From positions 1 through 64,000 of the forward strand of contig JAFZBN010000021.1 of NCBI GenBank assembly GCA_017561715.1: a stretch of DNA of 64,000 nt, read 5' to 3'. The notes below the pieces were generated by a model, which made no database searches, was not told where the DNA came from, and saw only the letters and a list, made by a program, of their open reading frames with translations. The DNA comes from Clostridiales bacterium. Its GTDB lineage: Bacteria; Bacillota; Clostridia; Saccharofermentanales; Saccharofermentanaceae. Positions 61,231-64,000 of this stretch are shown one piece after another. The position numbers were made by a program, and so were the translations under genes. Positions within the stretch are counted from its first letter, which is position 1, and the number at the start of each line of letters is the position of its first letter.

Positions 61231-62238
61231 ATGCAGATTCTCGTTACCGGCGGTACCGGATATATTGGTTCTCATACTTGCGTTGAGTTGATCAATGCCG
61301 GCTATGACGTTGTTGTTTTCGATAACCTTTCGAATTCAAAAGAGGATAGCCTGGACAGAGTCTGCGAAATAACCGGAAAGAAACCGAAATTCTATAAAGC
61401 CGATATGCGTGATATTGAGTCCCTCAGACCCGTGTTTTCCGAGAATGAGATCTCCGCTGTTATTCACTTTGCCGGCCTTAAGGCGGTAGGTGAAAGTGTC
61501 GCTAAGCCATGGGAGTACTACGACAATAACGTATCCGGAACGCTTAACCTGATTCGTGTGATGAAAGAATATGATGTCAAAAATATCGTTTTCTCATCTT
61601 CGGCGACTGTTTATGGCAGTCCTGCCGTTATCCCGATCACTGAGCAGTGTCCGTTGGGAGAGACGACGAATCCTTACGGCGAGACGAAGAAGATGCTTGA
61701 AAGGATACTTTCCGATTATCAAAAGGCAAATCCGGACTGGCATGTCATGCTGCTTCGATATTTTAACCCGATCGGTGCTCACGAGAGCGGTCTTCTCGGA
61801 GAAGAACCAAACGGGATTCCTAATAACCTTATGCCTTACATTATGCAGGTCGTATCCGGAAAACTGCCTTTCCTTCGTGTTTTCGGAAATGATTATGACA
61901 CAGCGGACGGAACGGGTGTCCGTGATTATATCCATGTCGTCGATCTTGCCAAAGGACACGTCGATGTTATGAAGAAGATCAATGATGAACCGGGTGTCTA
62001 CATTTACAATCTCGGAACAGGACATGGTTACAGTGTTCTGGATATCGTTCATGCTTTTGAAAAAGCCAATAACGTAACTATTCCTTATCAGATCACGGAT
62101 CGACGTCCCGGTGATATCGCGTCCTGTTATTCGGATCCTTCCAAGGCGGAAAAAGAACTGGGATGGAAGGCAAGATACGATCTTGAGAAGATGTGCAAAG
62201 ACTCTTATAACTTTGTTTGCAAGAGTGTCCTGAAATAA
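61231..62238 (+). CDS. galE: UDP-glucose 4-epimerase
   Basis: 335 residues. Short-chain dehydrogenase fold: [11 protein letters not shown] (NAD), FSSSATVYG and NPYGETKK with the Tyr-x-x-x-Lys pair, and [13 protein letters not shown], all typical of GalE. It interconverts UDP-glucose and UDP-galactose, here possibly supplying a surface polysaccharide made by the downstream genes. ATG 61231 follows GGAGGT; an upstream in-frame codon at 61180 lies in the promoter. Confidence 0.95.
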   Translation: MQILVTGGTGYIGSHTCVELINAGYDVVVFDNLSNSKEDSLDRVCEITGKKPKFYKADMRDIESLRPVFSENEISAVIHFAGLKAVGESVAKPWEYYDNNVSGTLNLIRVMKEYDVKNIVFSSSATVYGSPAVIPITEQCPLGETTNPYGETKKMLERILSDYQKANPDWHVMLLRYFNPIGAHESGLLGEEPNGIPNNLMPYIMQVVSGKLPFLRVFGNDYDTADGTGVRDYIHVVDLAKGHVDVMKKINDEPGVYIYNLGTGHGYSVLDIVHAFEKANNVTIPYQITDRRPGDIASCYSDPSKAEKELGWKARYDLEKMCKDSYNFVCKSVLK

Positions 62239-62271
62239 GCCTATATCCGATATCAACGTTCTTTTTCCGGT

Positions 62272-62303
62272 TTGACACGCTGATATGGGTATGCTAATAT
62301 AAT
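62272..62303 (+). promoter_or_regulatory. Predicted promoter of tRNA-Leu (CAA)
   Basis: TTGACA (62272-62277) with TAATAT (62295-62300, spacer 17) or TATAAT (62298-62303, spacer 20). Just upstream of the tRNA 5' end at 62316. Confidence 0.7.
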
Positions 62304-62315
62304 TTTCGCTATTTC

Positions 62316-62400
62316 GGGGTTGTGGCGGAATGGCAGACGCAGCAGACTCAAAATCTGCCGACCTTAAATCGTATGGGTTCAAGTCCCATCAGCCCCACCA
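62316..62400 (+). tRNA. tRNA-Leu (anticodon CAA)
   Basis: Acceptor GGGGTTG/CAGCCCC (one G-U pair), D-arm GGCGGAATGGCAGACGC, anticodon stem GCAGA-CTCAAAA-TCTGC with CAA, class II variable arm, T-arm GGGTTCAAGTCCC, discriminator A, encoded CCA. Reads UUG; it is the second Leu tRNA in the window. Confidence 0.95.
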
Positions 62401-62418
62401 TATTGTTATTTTGCAATA

Positions 62419-62446
62419 GAATCACCCTATCACGGGTGATTTTATT
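62419..62446 (+). terminator. Intrinsic terminator after tRNA-Leu (CAA)
   Basis: AATCACCC / GGGTGATT stem with a TATCAC loop and TTTATT. Confidence 0.75.
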
Positions 62447-62533
62447 GTATTTATAGTAAGTACACAATTTCAGACATGATTGATATAATGATTCTAAACT
62501 AGGTTATTAGGCGTTTTATGCCAACGAGGTACC

Positions 62534-63856
62534 ATGGAAAAAAGAGTTATCAAGTTCAGTCCGCCGGATATCACAGAAGCTGAAATCGCAGAGGTTGTAG
62601 AGGCTCTCCGCAGTGGCTGGATCACAACAGGTCCCAGAACGAAATTACTTGAGAGAAGACTTGCCGCATATATTGAAACAGGCAAAAACGATGTCGACGT
62701 GGATTCAGATCCGGATCGTTGGAGCAATCGTGTTGTTTGCCTGAATTCCGCAACTGCCGCTGAAGAACTGAATCTTCGCATTCTCGGTGTTACCGAGGGG
62801 GATGAAGTGCTTGTTCCGTCGTATACATACTCCGCGTCCGCGTCTGCCGCGATCCACTGCGGTGCTACCGTAAAGTTTGTCGATATCGTAAAAGACGGCG
62901 ATCCGGTAACTCACATGCCGGAAATGGATTATGACAAGCTCGGTGAGCTGATCACGGAAAAGACAAAAGCCATTGTCTGCGTGGATCTTGCGGGTATTGT
63001 CTGTGACTACGAAAAAGTCTTTAAAGTCGTTGAAGAGAAGAAAGCGTTATTCCGTCCGATCGAGCCGAACGGTGAGCCGCTTCACGATTTTTCTTCCCGT
63101 ATTCAGAAAGCTCTCGGACGTGTCGCAGTAGTCTCTGACTGCGCACATGGATTAGGCGGAAGCAGAATCTTCGAAGGCTCGGTTAAATACTGTGGTGCTC
63201 TTGCTGATTTTACGGGATTTAGTTTCCATGCCGTAAAAAACTTTACGACGGCTGAAGGCGGTGCTGCTACATGGAAAGAGATCCCCGGTATCGATAACGC
63301 AGAGATCTATAAATTCTTCCAGCTTCTGAGCCTTCATGGCCAGAATAAGGACGCTCTTGCCAAGACAAAGGTCGGTGTCTGGGAATATGACATCATCGGC
63401 CCTTGGTATAAGTGCAACATGACGGACATCATGGCGGCGATCGGACTGCGTCAGCTCGATCGTTATGTTGGTCTTTTGGAACGCCGTTCCGAGATCATTG
63501 CAAAATATGATGCTCTCTGTGACGAGCTCGGTATTTCCCATCTGATCCATCACACGGAAGATATCAGCAGTTCGAATCACCTCTATCTGATGAGGATCCC
63601 GGATATCAGTGAAGAAGACAGAAACAAGATCATCGAGCAGCTCGCGCTTCGAGGTGTGACCACAAACGTTCACTACAAGCCGCTTCCGATGATGACCGCT
63701 TATAAGAATCTCGGATGGGATATCAAGGATTTCCCGAATGCTTTCGATTACTATCACAATCTGATCACTTTACCGCTTCATACATTGCTTACCGATGAAG
63801 ATGTCGAGTATATCTGTGAGAACCTTCGTGAAGTAATCAATGAATTCAAAAGATAA
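62534..63856 (+). CDS. DegT/DnrJ/EryC1/StrS-family PLP aminotransferase
   Basis: 440 residues, longer than the usual ~380 because of inserts near residues 50-65 and 180-200. Nucleotide-sugar aminotransferase type: PPDITEAEIAEVVEALRSGWITTGP, CLNSATAAEELNLR, a PLP Asp in VVSDCAHGLGG, and the Schiff-base Lys in FSFHAVKNFTTAEGG. It transfers an amino group to a keto-sugar nucleotide for a surface glycan. An extended -10 (TGA-TATAAT, 62484-62489) precedes it. Flanked by galE and a sugar transferase, so probably part of a polysaccharide cluster. Confidence 0.9.
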   Translation: MEKRVIKFSPPDITEAEIAEVVEALRSGWITTGPRTKLLERRLAAYIETGKNDVDVDSDPDRWSNRVVCLNSATAAEELNLRILGVTEGDEVLVPSYTYSASASAAIHCGATVKFVDIVKDGDPVTHMPEMDYDKLGELITEKTKAIVCVDLAGIVCDYEKVFKVVEEKKALFRPIEPNGEPLHDFSSRIQKALGRVAVVSDCAHGLGGSRIFEGSVKYCGALADFTGFSFHAVKNFTTAEGGAATWKEIPGIDNAEIYKFFQLLSLHGQNKDALAKTKVGVWEYDIIGPWYKCNMTDIMAAIGLRQLDRYVGLLERRSEIIAKYDALCDELGISHLIHHTEDISSSNHLYLMRIPDISEEDRNKIIEQLALRGVTTNVHYKPLPMMTAYKNLGWDIKDFPNAFDYYHNLITLPLHTLLTDEDVEYICENLREVINEFKR

Positions 63857-63902
63857 CGGGCAAAGAGGCTTTAACAAACATATCTGACTGGGGATTAATA
63901 GG

Positions 63903-64000
63903 ATGATGTTAAGAAAATGGGAAGCGATACCTGAATTCATGCGAACACCTGAAGTTCGTGAATATTGGGATATCCTTCGTAAGAAAAGATTTCAGCTTTT
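63903..64000 (+). CDS. Sugar transferase, N-terminal end (partial)
   Basis: Only 32 codons are inside the window: MMLRKWEAIPEF, then VREYWDILRKKRFQL. This start resembles the cytoplasmic N-terminus of bacterial polyprenyl-phosphate sugar-1-phosphate transferases (LP.YM....V..YYDIL.KKR..L), which begin glycan assembly at the membrane. The gene runs off the right edge, so the catalytic part cannot be seen. Start at 63903 is preceded by GGGGATTAATAGG. Position after a nucleotide-sugar aminotransferase fits. Confidence 0.6.
   Translation, partial: MMLRKWEAIPEFMRTPEVREYWDILRKKRFQL

Noticed and set aside
1-64000. CRISPR array, prophage, restriction-modification or toxin-antitoxin loci
   Set aside because: No spaced direct repeats, phage structural genes, methylases or paired small toxin/antitoxin genes were recognised.

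Overview
The window looks like the chromosome of an anaerobic, plant-fibre-degrading Clostridia bacterium (Bacillota). Reasons: AGGAGG-type ribosome binding sites, moderate GC, comEC-holA, mreCD-PBP2, rny-ymdB and phoH/pgpH/ybeY/era/recO orders typical of Clostridia, a meso-diaminopimelate dehydrogenase, DUF5688/DUF5702/DUF6171 proteins common in gut and rumen Clostridia, and a Gram-positive arabinoxylan-type utilisation locus with a YesMN two-component system and LplBC-like permeases. I cannot name a genus from sequence alone. No prophage, IS element, CRISPR array or resistance island was seen.

Region by region. 1-9.0 kb: tail of ComEC, holA, NADP-isocitrate dehydrogenase, a small SEC-C protein, radC, a DUF5688 protein, then the cell-elongation cluster mreC-mreD-PBP2. 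9.0-10.1 kb: a divergent methylglyoxal-synthase-like protein coupled to a metallo-beta-lactamase hydrolase. 10.2-12.9 kb: a three-gene envelope cluster (small membrane protein, DUF5702 protein, TadE-like pseudopilin) without an assembly ATPase. 12.9-19.8 kb: a small membrane protein, a YerC/TrpR-like regulator, secA, then purine nucleoside phosphorylase, SAH hydrolase and an SAH/MTA deaminase, which form a methyl-cycle/nucleoside salvage run. 19.8-25.3 kb: tRNA-Arg, NAD salvage pncA-pncB, tRNA-Thr, an orphan solute-binding lipoprotein, a GNAT-MGMT fusion and a flavin reductase. 25.3-34.7 kb: rny (apparent AUA start), ymdB, lspA, an RluD-type pseudouridine synthase, phoH, pgpH, a YbeY-Era fusion gene and recO, a dense RNA/ribosome-maturation operon. 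34.7-38.9 kb: a convergent nuclease-helicase, ddh, tRNA-Leu and a 72-residue small protein.

39.0-58.5 kb is a carbohydrate locus. A cytoplasmic esterase-GH43-CBM6 fusion is divergent from a GH51 arabinofuranosidase, a small Cys-rich protein, and an L-arabinose pathway (FGGY kinase, AraD, and a fucose-isomerase-fold protein in place of classical AraA). Then come a YesM-like kinase, a YesN/AraC-type response regulator, a solute-binding lipoprotein, two permeases, YesL, an unknown anchored protein and a sialate-O-acetylesterase-type deacetylase. Two direct repeats 22 bp apart lie just upstream of the binding-protein promoter and are a plausible regulator site. The likely flow is import of decorated oligosaccharides, cytoplasmic deacetylation and arabinose release, then isomerisation, phosphorylation and epimerisation to xylulose 5-phosphate.

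58.5-64.0 kb: a XerC/D-type recombinase, aspartate-semialdehyde dehydrogenase, a tRNA(CAU)-tRNA-Tyr pair, galE, tRNA-Leu, a DegT-type aminotransferase and the start of a sugar transferase, which suggests that a surface-polysaccharide cluster begins at the right edge.

The most notable observations are the single-ORF YbeY-Era fusion, the GNAT-MGMT fusion, the apparent AUA start of rny, the intracellular esterase-GH43-CBM6 enzyme and the AraC-style repeats. I did not find a clearly novel multi-gene defence or mobile system.
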